Origin: Betaproteobacteria bacterium HGW-Betaproteobacteria-16
Lineage (GTDB): Bacteria; Pseudomonadota; Gammaproteobacteria; Burkholderiales; Burkholderiaceae_C
Length of the DNA: 64,000 bases
Assembly (NCBI GenBank): GCA_002840835.1
Contig: PHCQ01000002.1
Coordinates: 94,291-158,290 of the forward strand
Direction of reading: 5' to 3'
Shown here: positions 19,021 through 27,921 of the stretch, in pieces
Position numbering within the stretch: the first letter of the stretch is position 1
Layout: each line of letters opens with the position of its first letter
Notes under the pieces: generated by a model
Told to the model about the DNA's origin: nothing
Seen by the model: only the letters and a program-made list of their open reading frames with translations
Database searches by the model: none
Translations under genes and position numbers: made by a program

Positions 19021-21345
19021 TCACTTGCGGCGCACCACCCTCACCCCGGCCACGTCGCCTACCACCGCCATGGCACGGGCAACCTGTCTGGCATCACTCA
19101 CTTCAATCGTGAAGGTCATCCACGCCACCCCCTTGACCGATTGCGTCTGAACGCCGATGACGTTCATCTTTTCACGGGCAAACACGTCGGATATGTCGCG
19201 CAGCAGACCCTGGCGATCTGCGGCTTCTACCGCGACATCCACGGGGTAGACGCCGGCATCTCCGCTCTTCTCTCCACCCCACTGCACTTCAATCACCCGG
19301 TCAGGGCTTTTCACCTTGAGGTGGGCAAAGTCACTGCAATCCGCCCGGTGGATGCTGACCCCTTTGCCGCGTGTCACAAAGCCACCGATTTCGTCAGGCG
19401 GTGCGGGTTTGCAGCATTTGGCCAGTTGGGTCATCAGCGAATCCACCCCCACCACCAGAACCCCACCCGAGGATCCCGAAGCAGGTTTTCGTGGTTTCTT
19501 GAGCCAGATGGGAAGATCTGCAGCGGGCTCTGGATCTGACGGTCTCAGGTGGGTCTCGATCGAGCGCAGGGACAGTTCGTCTTTTCCGACCTGCTCGAAC
19601 AACTCCGCGGCCGAGGACAAGCCCATGGACACCGCCAGATCGTCCAGCTTGAGTGCAGTCTTGCCTTCGCGCTGCAGCAGCTTCTCGACCGCTTCGCGCC
19701 CTCGGGCCATGGTCTCCTGCATGGCCTGCGCATTGAACCAGGCGCGCACCTTGCTTTTTGCTCGGTGGCTGACCAGATAGCCCAGATCACCATTCAGCCA
19801 GTCTCGCGAAGGCCCGCCTTCCTTGGCCGCCGTGATCTCCACCGTCTGCCCGTTTTGCAGGGGCGTGTTGAGCGTGACCATGGCGCCATCGACCCGCGCG
19901 CCTCGGCAACGGTGGCCCAGACTGGTGTGAACACTGTAGGCAAAGTCAAGTGCAGTCGCGCCCTGCGGCAACTCGACGATCGCAGCATCGGGCGTGAGCA
20001 CATAGATCCTGTCCTCGAAAAGACCTTGGGCCGCGCCGCTGAGATCGCGTTCCCAGGCGAGCAGTTGCCTGAGCACGGCAATCTTGGCGTCGTAGTCGGA
20101 GCTGGCCGACACGCCTGCGTATCCTTTGGAGCCCGCTTCCTTGTAGGCCCAGTGCGCCGCCACACCATGTTCGGCATGGTCATGCATGGCCTCGGTGCGG
20201 ATCTGGATCTCGAAAGCCCGCCCCTGCGCATCGCGCACCACCGTGTGCAGCGACTGGTAGCCGTTCGGTTTGGGTTTGGCGATGTAGTCGTCAAACTCCT
20301 CAGCCACGGGTGAGAACTGCGCGTGCACGTGTGCCAGCACGGCGTAACAATGATCTTTCTCCGGCACCACCACGCGAAGCGCGCGAATATCGAAAACCTG
20401 GTCAAAGTCCAGCGACTTCCCTCGCATCTTCTTGACAATGCTGTAGATGTGCTTGGGTCGCCCCTGCACCGAGGCCTTCACCCCCAGCTGCTGCAGATCG
20501 TTCTCCAGCTGAAGTCGAACCTGCTCCACATGATCTTCCCGCTCGGCGCGCTTCTGGTCCAGTAGCTGTGCCACCTGTTTGTAGGTCTGTGGCTCCAGAA
20601 AGCGGAAGGCGAGGTCTTCCATTTCCCACTTGACCTGCCAGATGCCCAGCCGGTTGGCCAGCGGTGCGAACACATGCAACGATTCGCTGGCCAGCGCCTC
20701 GCCCGGGTCACCCCGGCTCAGCGCGTAGTAGCGCAAAGTCTGCAAGCGAGATGTCAGTCGCAGCATCACCACACGCAGATCGCGGGAAAACGCCAACAGC
20801 ATCTTGCGGACGTTTTCTGTCTGGCTCGCCGCCAGCTCGGTGACCGGCGCCTTGTTGGGAGACACCAGCGGAAGCGCGAGCTCCTGTGCGACCGTTCGCT
20901 CTTCGTGCTTTTTGGCCTGCACCTCTGCCGCCTTTGCACGCGCTTGCCGCTGCAACTGCACCAGCTTGGTGGTCTCCACCGCGAGCGCTGCAAACTGCTC
21001 GCCAAAAGCCTTGGCGATCACCTCGTGAGGCCGGTTCAGGTGTTGACAGGCATAAACCAGATAGGCGGCCGCCTGCATCGCTTCGGAGCCGCCAATGTCG
21101 CGAAGGATGGCGGCCACCGCATCAGCGTGCGCAAAGGTGTTCTCGCCGGTGTCCAGTTGCTCACAGGCCAGCAGGGGTTCGGCAAATGCCCTGGCCCGTG
21201 ACAGCGCGTGCGCTTGCTGGGGCAGGCTGTCGGATGTGGCCGCAACGATGGCCGAGGGAACCACGTGACCGACCTGGCCCGTACTGGATTCGGTACCAGT
21301 GAGCACCGCCGGTTCGCTGAATGATGGAAGGTCGGCGGGCTTCAT
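19021..21345 (-). CDS. relA: GTP pyrophosphokinase RelA ((p)ppGpp synthetase I)
   Basis: 774 residues. The N-terminal domain is an HD-type hydrolase fold without the metal-binding HD pair (FAHADAVAAILRDIGG), as in RelA rather than SpoT. The synthetase domain shows EFDDYIAKPKPNGYQSLHTVV, the substrate-binding signature. A TGS domain (IYVLTPDAAIVELPQGATALDFAY) and a C-terminal ACT/RRM domain follow. It makes (p)ppGpp on stalled ribosomes. Hydrolase activity is inferred to be absent. Confidence 0.94.
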   Translation of the reverse strand: MKPADLPSFSEPAVLTGTESSTGQVGHVVPSAIVAATSDSLPQQAHALSRARAFAEPLLACEQLDTGENTFAHADAVAAILRDIGGSEAMQAAAYLVYACQHLNRPHEVIAKAFGEQFAALAVETTKLVQLQRQARAKAAEVQAKKHEERTVAQELALPLVSPNKAPVTELAASQTENVRKMLLAFSRDLRVVMLRLTSRLQTLRYYALSRGDPGEALASESLHVFAPLANRLGIWQVKWEMEDLAFRFLEPQTYKQVAQLLDQKRAEREDHVEQVRLQLENDLQQLGVKASVQGRPKHIYSIVKKMRGKSLDFDQVFDIRALRVVVPEKDHCYAVLAHVHAQFSPVAEEFDDYIAKPKPNGYQSLHTVVRDAQGRAFEIQIRTEAMHDHAEHGVAAHWAYKEAGSKGYAGVSASSDYDAKIAVLRQLLAWERDLSGAAQGLFEDRIYVLTPDAAIVELPQGATALDFAYSVHTSLGHRCRGARVDGAMVTLNTPLQNGQTVEITAAKEGGPSRDWLNGDLGYLVSHRAKSKVRAWFNAQAMQETMARGREAVEKLLQREGKTALKLDDLAVSMGLSSAAELFEQVGKDELSLRSIETHLRPSDPEPAADLPIWLKKPRKPASGSSGGVLVVGVDSLMTQLAKCCKPAPPDEIGGFVTRGKGVSIHRADCSDFAHLKVKSPDRVIEVQWGGEKSGDAGVYPVDVAVEAADRQGLLRDISDVFAREKMNVIGVQTQSVKGVAWMTFTIEVSDARQVARAMAVVGDVAGVRVVRRK

Positions 21346-21346
21346 G

Positions 21347-22285
21347 TCAGAGTGATTGCACTTGCGAAGGATTCAACAAGAACCGCTGCACTGCATTGAC
21401 CTGCTCGTCCGCGATCAAGGTGGGTGCATGACCCACACCAGCGAACTCCATGCACTTGGCCTTGGGTCCACGCCCGGACATGAGCATCGCAGTCTCGCGT
21501 GACAGCAGGTCGGACTCGGCGCCTCGCAGAAGCAGGGTTTCGGATGTGATGGCGTCGTACAACTGCCAGAGTGCACGCTCACTGTCCTTCACCGTGCGAA
21601 GCGCGCCCTCCTCGTCTGCGCTGTTCAGGAGAGCCAGCAAAGGTTGCGCAATCGCGGGGTCGTAATGCAGACGCCACTTGCCTTCCTGGTGGCGCAACAT
21701 GGGCATACACAAAGCGTGCCATTGCGCGGCAGTGTGAGGACCAAACCCGGTCGAGATCGATGCCAGGTAGTCATCGGCGGCCTGTTCATTTTCAAACTCC
21801 GGATTCTTGCCCAGGTAGGTTCCGATGCGCTGCAGCGCAGCCCATTGAATGACCGGCCCGACATCGTTGAGCACCAGACGCCGTGGCGCCAGCGCAGGCT
21901 GCGCGGCAATGGCCAGACCGATCAGCCCCCCCATGCTGGTGCCAACCCAGTCCATCATGATCCCGGGTGATTCCGCGCGCAGCGAAAGAATGAGCGCTGC
22001 AAGATCGGCCGCGTAGGTGGGCACCTGGTAGGCCATCGGATCGGCCAGCCAGTCGCTGTGACCTCGCCCGGCCACATCGACCGCGACAACACGGGACGTG
22101 GGTTGAAGAGCCTGAGCCAGGGTATCGAAATCGCGTCCCTGTCGCGAAAGGCCATGCACACAAATCACCGTGTGCTTCGACTGGGCGTCCTGGCTCGGCC
22201 AATCCCAGTAGGCCATTCGGCGCGCGGCACCACCCACAGCGACGGGGTCGCCAACGGACAGAAATCTGAGTGAAGGTGCCTGCAT
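21347..22285 (-). CDS. Alpha/beta hydrolase
   Basis: 312 residues. Oxyanion region CVHGLSRQGRDFDTLAQAL, nucleophile elbow VGTSMGGLIGL (Ser), and the C-terminal catalytic His in GVGHAPTL. It belongs to the alpha/beta hydrolase_1 group. The substrate cannot be read from the sequence. The stop codon is 1 bp from the relA start, so it is probably cotranscribed upstream of relA. Confidence 0.85.
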   Translation of the reverse strand: MQAPSLRFLSVGDPVAVGGAARRMAYWDWPSQDAQSKHTVICVHGLSRQGRDFDTLAQALQPTSRVVAVDVAGRGHSDWLADPMAYQVPTYAADLAALILSLRAESPGIMMDWVGTSMGGLIGLAIAAQPALAPRRLVLNDVGPVIQWAALQRIGTYLGKNPEFENEQAADDYLASISTGFGPHTAAQWHALCMPMLRHQEGKWRLHYDPAIAQPLLALLNSADEEGALRTVKDSERALWQLYDAITSETLLLRGAESDLLSRETAMLMSGRGPKAKCMEFAGVGHAPTLIADEQVNAVQRFLLNPSQVQSL

Positions 22286-22364
22286 GGTGAAGTAGTGGGT
22301 TCAAGCGTCCACGATAATGATTCCAGTGTCTTTCAACCTATCGTAATGGAACTGGAGCTCGCAC

Positions 22365-23135
22365 ATGCTTTCGAACAAAACTGCACTCGTCACCGGGTCT
22401 ACCAGTGGCATTGGCCTGGGCATTGCCAAGGCGCTGGCACAACAAGGCGCCAATATCGTGCTGAACGGTTTTGGGGACGTTGAAGGCCCGAAGGCCGAGA
22501 TCGCGGCACTGGGCGTCAAGGTCGAGTACCACGGTGCAGACATGAGCAAGCCCGCAGAGATCGAAGCCATGATGGCTTTTGCCGCCGAGCGCTTCGGCCG
22601 TGTGGACATTCTTGTCAACAATGCCGGCATCCAGCACGTGGCCAAGGTAGAAGACTTTCCCGTCGAAAAGTGGGACGCCATCCTTGCGATCAACCTGTCC
22701 AGCGCCTTCCACGCCACCCGGTTGGCACTTCCTGCCATGCGCGCAGCCAACTGGGGCCGTGTGATCAATGTGGCTTCCGTGCATGGTCTGGTGGGGTCGG
22801 CTGAAAAATCGGCCTATGTGGCGGCCAAGCACGGTGTTGTAGGCCTCACCAAGGTCACGGCATTGGAGACTGCCCCTACCGGTGTGACCTGCAACGCGAT
22901 CTGCCCGGGATGGGTGCTCACGCCTCTGGTTCAGAAGCAGGTCGATGCCAAAGCCGCGGCACAAGGCATCAGCAACGAAGATGCGACCAGACTGTTGCTC
23001 GGTGAAAAGGAACCGTCCATGCAGTTCACCACGCCGGAAGAACTGGGCGCGCTGGCTGTGTTCTTCTGTTCGCCAGCAGGCAACAACGTGCGTGGCGTGG
23101 CATGGAACATGGACGGAGGTTGGGTGGCGCAGTGA
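22365..23135 (+). CDS. bdhA: 3-hydroxybutyrate dehydrogenase (SDR family)
   Basis: 256 residues. NAD-binding TGSTSGIGLGIAKALAQQGANIVLNGFG, the NNAG motif, catalytic Ser (VASVHGLVGS) and YVAAKHG (Tyr-x3-Lys). The phrases IQHVAKVEDFPVEKWD and CPGWVLTPLVQKQ are typical of D-3-hydroxybutyrate dehydrogenase. It oxidises 3-hydroxybutyrate to acetoacetate during PHB use, which fits the PhaR gene in the same region. It is divergent from the hydrolase, 79 bp apart. Confidence 0.9.
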   Translation: MLSNKTALVTGSTSGIGLGIAKALAQQGANIVLNGFGDVEGPKAEIAALGVKVEYHGADMSKPAEIEAMMAFAAERFGRVDILVNNAGIQHVAKVEDFPVEKWDAILAINLSSAFHATRLALPAMRAANWGRVINVASVHGLVGSAEKSAYVAAKHGVVGLTKVTALETAPTGVTCNAICPGWVLTPLVQKQVDAKAAAQGISNEDATRLLLGEKEPSMQFTTPEELGALAVFFCSPAGNNVRGVAWNMDGGWVAQ

Positions 23136-23170
23136 TCAACGTCACCGCCTGACCGCCGGAAGCTGCCGCC

Positions 23171-23191
23171 GCTGCCCCGAAGAGGGGCAGC
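23171..23191. terminator. Hairpin between convergent bdhA and SIMPL genes
   Basis: GCTGCCCC, GAAGA loop, GGGGCAGC: a perfect 8-bp stem between two convergent stop codons. No strong T-run on either side, so a bidirectional terminator is likely but not certain. Confidence 0.5.
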
Positions 23192-23208
23192 AAGCGATGA
23201 ACCCGCCT

Positions 23209-23967
23209 TCAGCGCAACTGGATGGAGCCCGACACGGTCACCCGGACGGTGCTGTTTCCCGCCTCGACCGGAATCGCGGCATCCGACATGCCTTTTGCTT
23301 CCATGGCCATCATGCGGGGATGCACAGGCATGCCCCCGTCATCGGTCGAGCTGACTGACACCTCTCTGAGCACATAGCTGGAGAAACCAAAACCCTTAGC
23401 GACATCGTTCGCACGAGATCGGAAGCGCTCGATGGCGAGGGCTTCCACTTCCTTCTCCAGGCGCTGCCTTGCCTCTCTCGACAAGCTGAAGGCCGCGCTT
23501 GACATGGTCAGCGAGTCGAGCTTTCCTGCGGTGCCGCTGACGAGCGCGAAATCCTTGCCTTCCAGCAACAGTTCGGCCGTGCCTTGCCATCCGGCGATCT
23601 TGCCTTCCTTGCCATAGCGGGGGTAGAGACTGAACTGGCCCGTGCGCACATCCAGGAGACCCTTTTTCTCCTGCGACCTGGCCAGTGCCAGGGCCTTGTC
23701 CAGGGCCGCCTTGAGCTCGTTCTGAACCGCCGCCGCGCTGGAACCTTCTTTTGTGGTCCGCAAACTCAAGATGAGCAAGTCCTGCGGCACATCGGTTTCG
23801 CCCGTTGCCGACAGGCTGACCACATTCGACAGAGGCGGAACGGGCTGCGAGGTTAAGGAAGACTGCGCAATAGCCGGGACAGACCCCAGGCCAACAAGCA
23901 GGACAACAACGGGCAGCGCGCGCGAAATGGCCTGGGAGATGCCTCCCATACGGTATTTTTCAGTCAT
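23209..23967 (-). CDS. SIMPL-domain periplasmic protein (DUF541)
   Basis: 252 residues with a hydrophobic signal segment (residues 15-35). The DUF541/SIMPL domain begins at NVVSLSATGETDVPQDLLILSLRT and ends with SSTVRV-type strands (AGNSTVRVTVSGSIQLR). SIMPL proteins are periplasmic and of unclear function, linked to oxidative stress (YggE). The start MTEKYRMGGIS could instead be the Met six codons later. Confidence 0.8.
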   Translation of the reverse strand: MTEKYRMGGISQAISRALPVVVLLVGLGSVPAIAQSSLTSQPVPPLSNVVSLSATGETDVPQDLLILSLRTTKEGSSAAAVQNELKAALDKALALARSQEKKGLLDVRTGQFSLYPRYGKEGKIAGWQGTAELLLEGKDFALVSGTAGKLDSLTMSSAAFSLSREARQRLEKEVEALAIERFRSRANDVAKGFGFSSYVLREVSVSSTDDGGMPVHPRMMAMEAKGMSDAAIPVEAGNSTVRVTVSGSIQLR

Positions 23968-23970
23968 GAA

Positions 23971-24261
23971 TCACTTGGGGGATTTGGCGAGGCTGGGGAC
24001 ACCACGCAATTGTTCTCTCAGGCGAATGCGCTCTTCCACCGAAAGGCGGTAAGGCTTGTTGGACTCGAGTTCATCGTCGTAGGGCTGACGCAAACTCTCA
24101 CGCAGTCTGACCGTGGTGCGGGTCTCTGGTTCAACCATGGAGATGGGGACGACCGACATGGCGGTTTCGGTGGGTACTTCGATTGCACGCTCGTCGGCTG
24201 CAAGGGCCCAGGCGGGTCCAAGCATCAACAAACAAATGCCTCGCCTGGCAAACGGCTTCAT
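23971..24261 (-). CDS. Small secreted protein of unknown function
   Basis: 96 residues from MKPFARRGICLLMLGPAWALAADE, a clear signal peptide with a likely AxA-type site (ALAAD). The mature part is polar and ends KPYRLSVEERIRLREQLRGVPSLAKSPK. The ERxRLREQLR segment recurs in small Comamonadaceae proteins, though I cannot name a family. The frame is open further upstream, but the upstream part is not signal-like. It lies 3 bp before the SIMPL gene, so it is probably cotranscribed with it. Confidence 0.6.
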   Translation of the reverse strand: MKPFARRGICLLMLGPAWALAADERAIEVPTETAMSVVPISMVEPETRTTVRLRESLRQPYDDELESNKPYRLSVEERIRLREQLRGVPSLAKSPK

Positions 24262-24430
24262 GGTGATTCCAAGTGTGGACATGTTCGACATTGTCTGACG
24301 CGCGCTGAAAAGCGTCCGCACCGGCTGAGGCAACATCTGTAACAGCGTGTCATAAAAACAAAAAACGTGTGCTGACAAGCACTTGGCGCTGCCACAATCG
24401 CGTTTGTTACATTTCAAGGAAGTTGCTCTT

Positions 24431-25162
24431 ATGCCACAAACCAGCACCCGCCCCAACAAGGTTCTGATCGTTGACGATGACGTCCGCATACGCGACCTGC
24501 TGCGCCGCTATCTGATGCAGGAGGGTTTTGAGGTCATGTTGGCCGAAGACGGCAAGGCGCTGAACCGCGTTCTGCAGCGCGATTCGGTCGACATCATCGT
24601 GCTTGACCTCATGATGCCCGGCGAGGACGGGCTTTCCATCTGCCGGCGGCTGCGCGCCAATGGCGACCGCACGCCCATCATCATGCTGACCGCCAAGAGC
24701 GAAGATGTGGATCGCATCGTTGGCCTCGAAGTGGGTGCCGACGACTACCTGGGCAAGCCGTTCAATCCTCGTGAACTGCTGGCCAGGGTCCATGCCGTGC
24801 TGCGCCGCCGGCCGCCAGCGGAAGTGCCCGGCGCGCCGTCGCAGGACATGGAGGTCGTCAATTTTGGCCCCTTTGAATTCGACCTGAGCCTGCGCACGCT
24901 GCGCAAGGATGGCTCTGACCTGCCTTTGACCACGGGCGAGTTCGCCATGCTCAAGGCGCTGGTGCGCCATCCTCGTCAGCCCCTTTCAAGGGAGAAACTT
25001 GCCCAGTTGGCTCGCGGGCGCGAATTCGAACCTTTTGATCGAAGCCTCGACGTTCAGGTGTCACGCCTGCGCAAGCTGATTGAAGAAGACGCCGCGTCAC
25101 CACGTTATCTGCAGACTGTCTGGGGGGTGGGCTACGTGTTCGTACCGGATGGCACCTCCTGA
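24431..25162 (+). CDS. ompR: OmpR-family response regulator
   Basis: 243 residues. The receiver domain has VLIVDDDVRIRDLLRRYL and the phospho-acceptor Asp in VLDLMMPGEDG, then TAKSEDVDRIVGLEVGADDYLGKPF. The C-terminal winged helix ends GREFEPFDRSLDVQVSRLRKLIEEDAASPRYLQTVWGVGYVF, typical of OmpR. It is the DNA-binding partner of the downstream EnvZ-like kinase (TGATG overlap). An ATG 48 bp upstream in frame is less likely, as the conserved receiver begins shortly after MPQTSTRP. Confidence 0.92.
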   Translation: MPQTSTRPNKVLIVDDDVRIRDLLRRYLMQEGFEVMLAEDGKALNRVLQRDSVDIIVLDLMMPGEDGLSICRRLRANGDRTPIIMLTAKSEDVDRIVGLEVGADDYLGKPFNPRELLARVHAVLRRRPPAEVPGAPSQDMEVVNFGPFEFDLSLRTLRKDGSDLPLTTGEFAMLKALVRHPRQPLSREKLAQLARGREFEPFDRSLDVQVSRLRKLIEEDAASPRYLQTVWGVGYVFVPDGTS

Positions 25163-26565
25163 TGTCCGAAGAGTCGCGCGTCCCTTTCGAGACGCAGCCC
25201 GCCTCCCTGGAGACCGCACCAGCGCCGCTGGAAGGTCGGCCACCCAGGGAGTTCAGCCTGTTCTGGCGCACGTTCATTCTGCTGGCTGTCCTGCTGCTGG
25301 GCTGCATCATTGCCTGGCTGCAGACCTTTCGCGCGCTGGAGTTTGAACCCCGGGCATTGCAAAGCGCACAACAGCTGGCCTCGCTGGTGAACCTCACCCG
25401 CGCGGCCCTGGTGCACTCCGACTCGATCGCCCGGGTTTCCCTGGTCAAGACGCTGGCCGATGAAGAAGGCGTGCGCATTGCCCCGCGCGAGCCCACCGAC
25501 ACCTACCGCCTTTACAACACAGACTCGCTCAGCCGTCGCGTGAGCGAGCGGCTGAGCGCACGGCTCGGACCCGACACGCTGGTGGCGCGGGAGGTCAATT
25601 CCACCCCGGGGCTCTGGATCGGTTTCACGATCGAGGAAGACCCCTACTGGCTGCTGACAGACCCGTCGCGCATCGGACTGGTGGCTGGAACAACCTGGTT
25701 GATCTGGCTGGGGACCGCCGCCGTGTTGTCGCTCGCGGGTGCAGCGCTCATTGCAGGCCTGATCAATCGGCCACTGAAGAAACTCTCGTTCGCAGCAAGC
25801 CGTTTGAGGGAGGGCGACTTCCAGGCCAGCCACCTGAGTGAGGCCGTGGCGACCAGTGAAATCCGCGAGGTCAACATCGGGTTCAACCGCATGGCGCAGC
25901 GGCTGAGCAAGATCGAGCAGGATCGCGCACTGATGCTGGCGGGCATCTCCCACGATCTGCGCACACCGCTCGCCAGGCTGAGGCTGGAAACCGAAATGAG
26001 TGTGGGCGATCTGCAGGCCCGGGAGCACATGTCAGCCGACATCGAGCAGGTCAACGCCATCATTGACAAGTTCCTGGATTACGCCCGGCCAGACCACCTC
26101 ACGCCGGAGCGCATCAACCTGAACCAAGTCATCGATTCGGCCGTCTACGCGCTGGGCAACGACCCAACCACCCAAGTTCTCACCAACATCCCGCCAGACA
26201 CCATGGTGATGGGCGACGCGGTGGAACTGCAAAGGGTCTTTGCCAACCTGCTTGAAAACGCCCAGCGCTATGGCCGAAACCCCAAGACGGGTACCGCCAC
26301 GGTGGAAATTGCAGCCAAGGCCAAGGATGACTCGATCCTTGTCAAACTGCGTGACCATGGCAGCGGTGTGAGCCCGGAAATGCTGGAGCAACTCACCCAG
26401 CCGTTCTTCCGGGGTGACGCGTCCCGCCAATCGGCCACCGGCACGGGTCTGGGTCTTGCCATTGTCGAGCGGGCCATTGCCCGAATGGGTGGGCGTTTCG
26501 CTCTGGCCAACAGCAGCACCGGGGGCCTGGCTGCACACATCAAGCTGCCCAGGGCAGCGCACTGA
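25162..26565 (+). CDS. envZ: EnvZ-like sensor histidine kinase
   Basis: 467 residues. First membrane helix about 30-52 (TFILLAVLLLGCIIAWL), periplasmic sensor, second helix about 175-200, HAMP, then HisKA with the phospho-acceptor in LAGISHDLRTPLARLRLE. The ATPase domain has NLLENAQRYG (N box), RDHGSGVSPEML (G1) and TGTGLGLAIVERA (G2). It phosphorylates the OmpR-type regulator, probably in response to osmotic or envelope conditions. Confidence 0.92.
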   Translation: MSEESRVPFETQPASLETAPAPLEGRPPREFSLFWRTFILLAVLLLGCIIAWLQTFRALEFEPRALQSAQQLASLVNLTRAALVHSDSIARVSLVKTLADEEGVRIAPREPTDTYRLYNTDSLSRRVSERLSARLGPDTLVAREVNSTPGLWIGFTIEEDPYWLLTDPSRIGLVAGTTWLIWLGTAAVLSLAGAALIAGLINRPLKKLSFAASRLREGDFQASHLSEAVATSEIREVNIGFNRMAQRLSKIEQDRALMLAGISHDLRTPLARLRLETEMSVGDLQAREHMSADIEQVNAIIDKFLDYARPDHLTPERINLNQVIDSAVYALGNDPTTQVLTNIPPDTMVMGDAVELQRVFANLLENAQRYGRNPKTGTATVEIAAKAKDDSILVKLRDHGSGVSPEMLEQLTQPFFRGDASRQSATGTGLGLAIVERAIARMGGRFALANSSTGGLAAHIKLPRAAH

Positions 26566-26589
26566 AGCCCCCTCGCCAAGGGCCTGGGC

Positions 26590-27081
26590 CTACCGGAACA
26601 ACAATGCCACGGCACGGGCCTCAATGGACAGGCCCTGCCCCACAGGCCCCAGCTTTTCAGCTGTCTTGGCCTTCACATTGACCTGCGAGGGGAGCAAGCC
26701 CAGTGTTGATGCGATGCCTTGCTGCATGGCGGGAATATGGGCTGCGAGCTTTGGCGCCTGGGCGACCACTGTGCTGTCAATGTTCCCGATCTCGAAGCCT
26801 TCTGCACGGACACGGCGGGCGACTTCAAGCAACAGTGCACTGGAATTGGCGCCCTTGAAGCGCTCGTCGGTATCAGGAAAGTGCCGGCCGATGTCGCCCA
26901 GCGCCGCTGCACCCAGGAGCGCGTCGGTGATGGCGTGCAACAACACATCGGCATCTGAATGCCCCAGCAATCCCATGGGATGCGGGACGTGAACGCCACC
27001 GATGATCAGCGGGCGACCAGGCACCAGGGCATGAACATCCCACCCCTCTCCAACGCGCAGTGCAGGAATGGGCGATGTCAT
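26590..27081 (-). CDS. ispF: 2-C-methyl-D-erythritol 2,4-cyclodiphosphate synthase
   Basis: 163 residues. [62 protein letters not shown] contains the zinc ligands Asp, His and His of IspF. The C-terminus reads [15 protein letters not shown]. Step 5 of the MEP pathway. Overlaps the end of ispD by 4 bp. Confidence 0.97.
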   Translation of the reverse strand: MTSPIPALRVGEGWDVHALVPGRPLIIGGVHVPHPMGLLGHSDADVLLHAITDALLGAAALGDIGRHFPDTDERFKGANSSALLLEVARRVRAEGFEIGNIDSTVVAQAPKLAAHIPAMQQGIASTLGLLPSQVNVKAKTAEKLGPVGQGLSIEARAVALLFR

Positions 27082-27812
27082 GTGCGGCTCCTCAGAACGG
27101 ATTCGGCGAGTGAAAAATCTTCCGGATAGGTGACCTTGAAGTTCTGGGCGCTTCCTCGCACCAGCAAAGGCCTGTGACCGGCCATCTCCATGGCGCTGGA
27201 TTCATCGGTCACGCCTGCAAAGTCCCGGTCCAGGTGAAGCGCCATCGCAGCGTGCAAGGCGCCCAGGCGGAACATTTGAGGCGTTTGTGCCAGCCATTTG
27301 TCAGACCGATCGATCGTGGCGGCCACGCGCCCGTCGGCACTGGATTTGAGCGTGTCGGGAAGAGGCAGCGCCAGCAGACCACCCACGGGGTCTTCCCAGC
27401 AGGCGTCCATCAAGGCATTCACCTGATCCGGCGTCACCAGGCAACGCGCCGCGTCGTGCACCAGCACCCAGTCCAGGTCGTCTGCGCCCATTCGCCGCAA
27501 CGCATCGAGCCCATTGAACACACTGTGGGCACGGCTTGCACCACCACAGGCTTGCACTGTCACACCTACAGGGGGCGTTCCCATGGTGACGTCTCCCGGT
27601 GCCACGACCAGCAGTCGGGTATGCAGACGGGCAACCGATTCAAATGCAGCCAGCGTGTGCAACACCATGGGTTTGCCAGCGAGCGGTTGGTACTGCTTGG
27701 GCTGCACAGTGCCTGACCTGGCTCCGAAGCCCGCGCACGGCAACAGCAGGTGGCAACGCACGTTGGGCCGGTGGGCGTGGGACGGGGTGATTTGTTCGGG
27801 TCGATCTGGCAT
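27078..27812 (-). CDS. ispD: 2-C-methyl-D-erythritol 4-phosphate cytidylyltransferase
   Basis: About 244 residues. [35 protein letters not shown] is the CTP-binding loop. [19 protein letters not shown] and QTPQMFRL are IspD signatures. It activates MEP with CTP, the step before IspE. The start at MPDRPEQI leaves a short 20-residue lead. A longer frame begins 66 bp upstream. It is divergent from mfd. Confidence 0.95.
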   Translation of the reverse strand: MPDRPEQITPSHAHRPNVRCHLLLPCAGFGARSGTVQPKQYQPLAGKPMVLHTLAAFESVARLHTRLLVVAPGDVTMGTPPVGVTVQACGGASRAHSVFNGLDALRRMGADDLDWVLVHDAARCLVTPDQVNALMDACWEDPVGGLLALPLPDTLKSSADGRVAATIDRSDKWLAQTPQMFRLGALHAAMALHLDRDFAGVTDESSAMEMAGHRPLLVRGSAQNFKVTYPEDFSLAESVLRSRT

Positions 27813-27921
27813 AAGGCTGCCGCATTCTAAAATCAGTTCGTTCACCCCCTGCCCTGTCGGGCCGGGGGTGTTTGTCATGGCCGGTCAAGTGTGACCCCGA
27901 TTCCGATCCGAAACCGCTCTC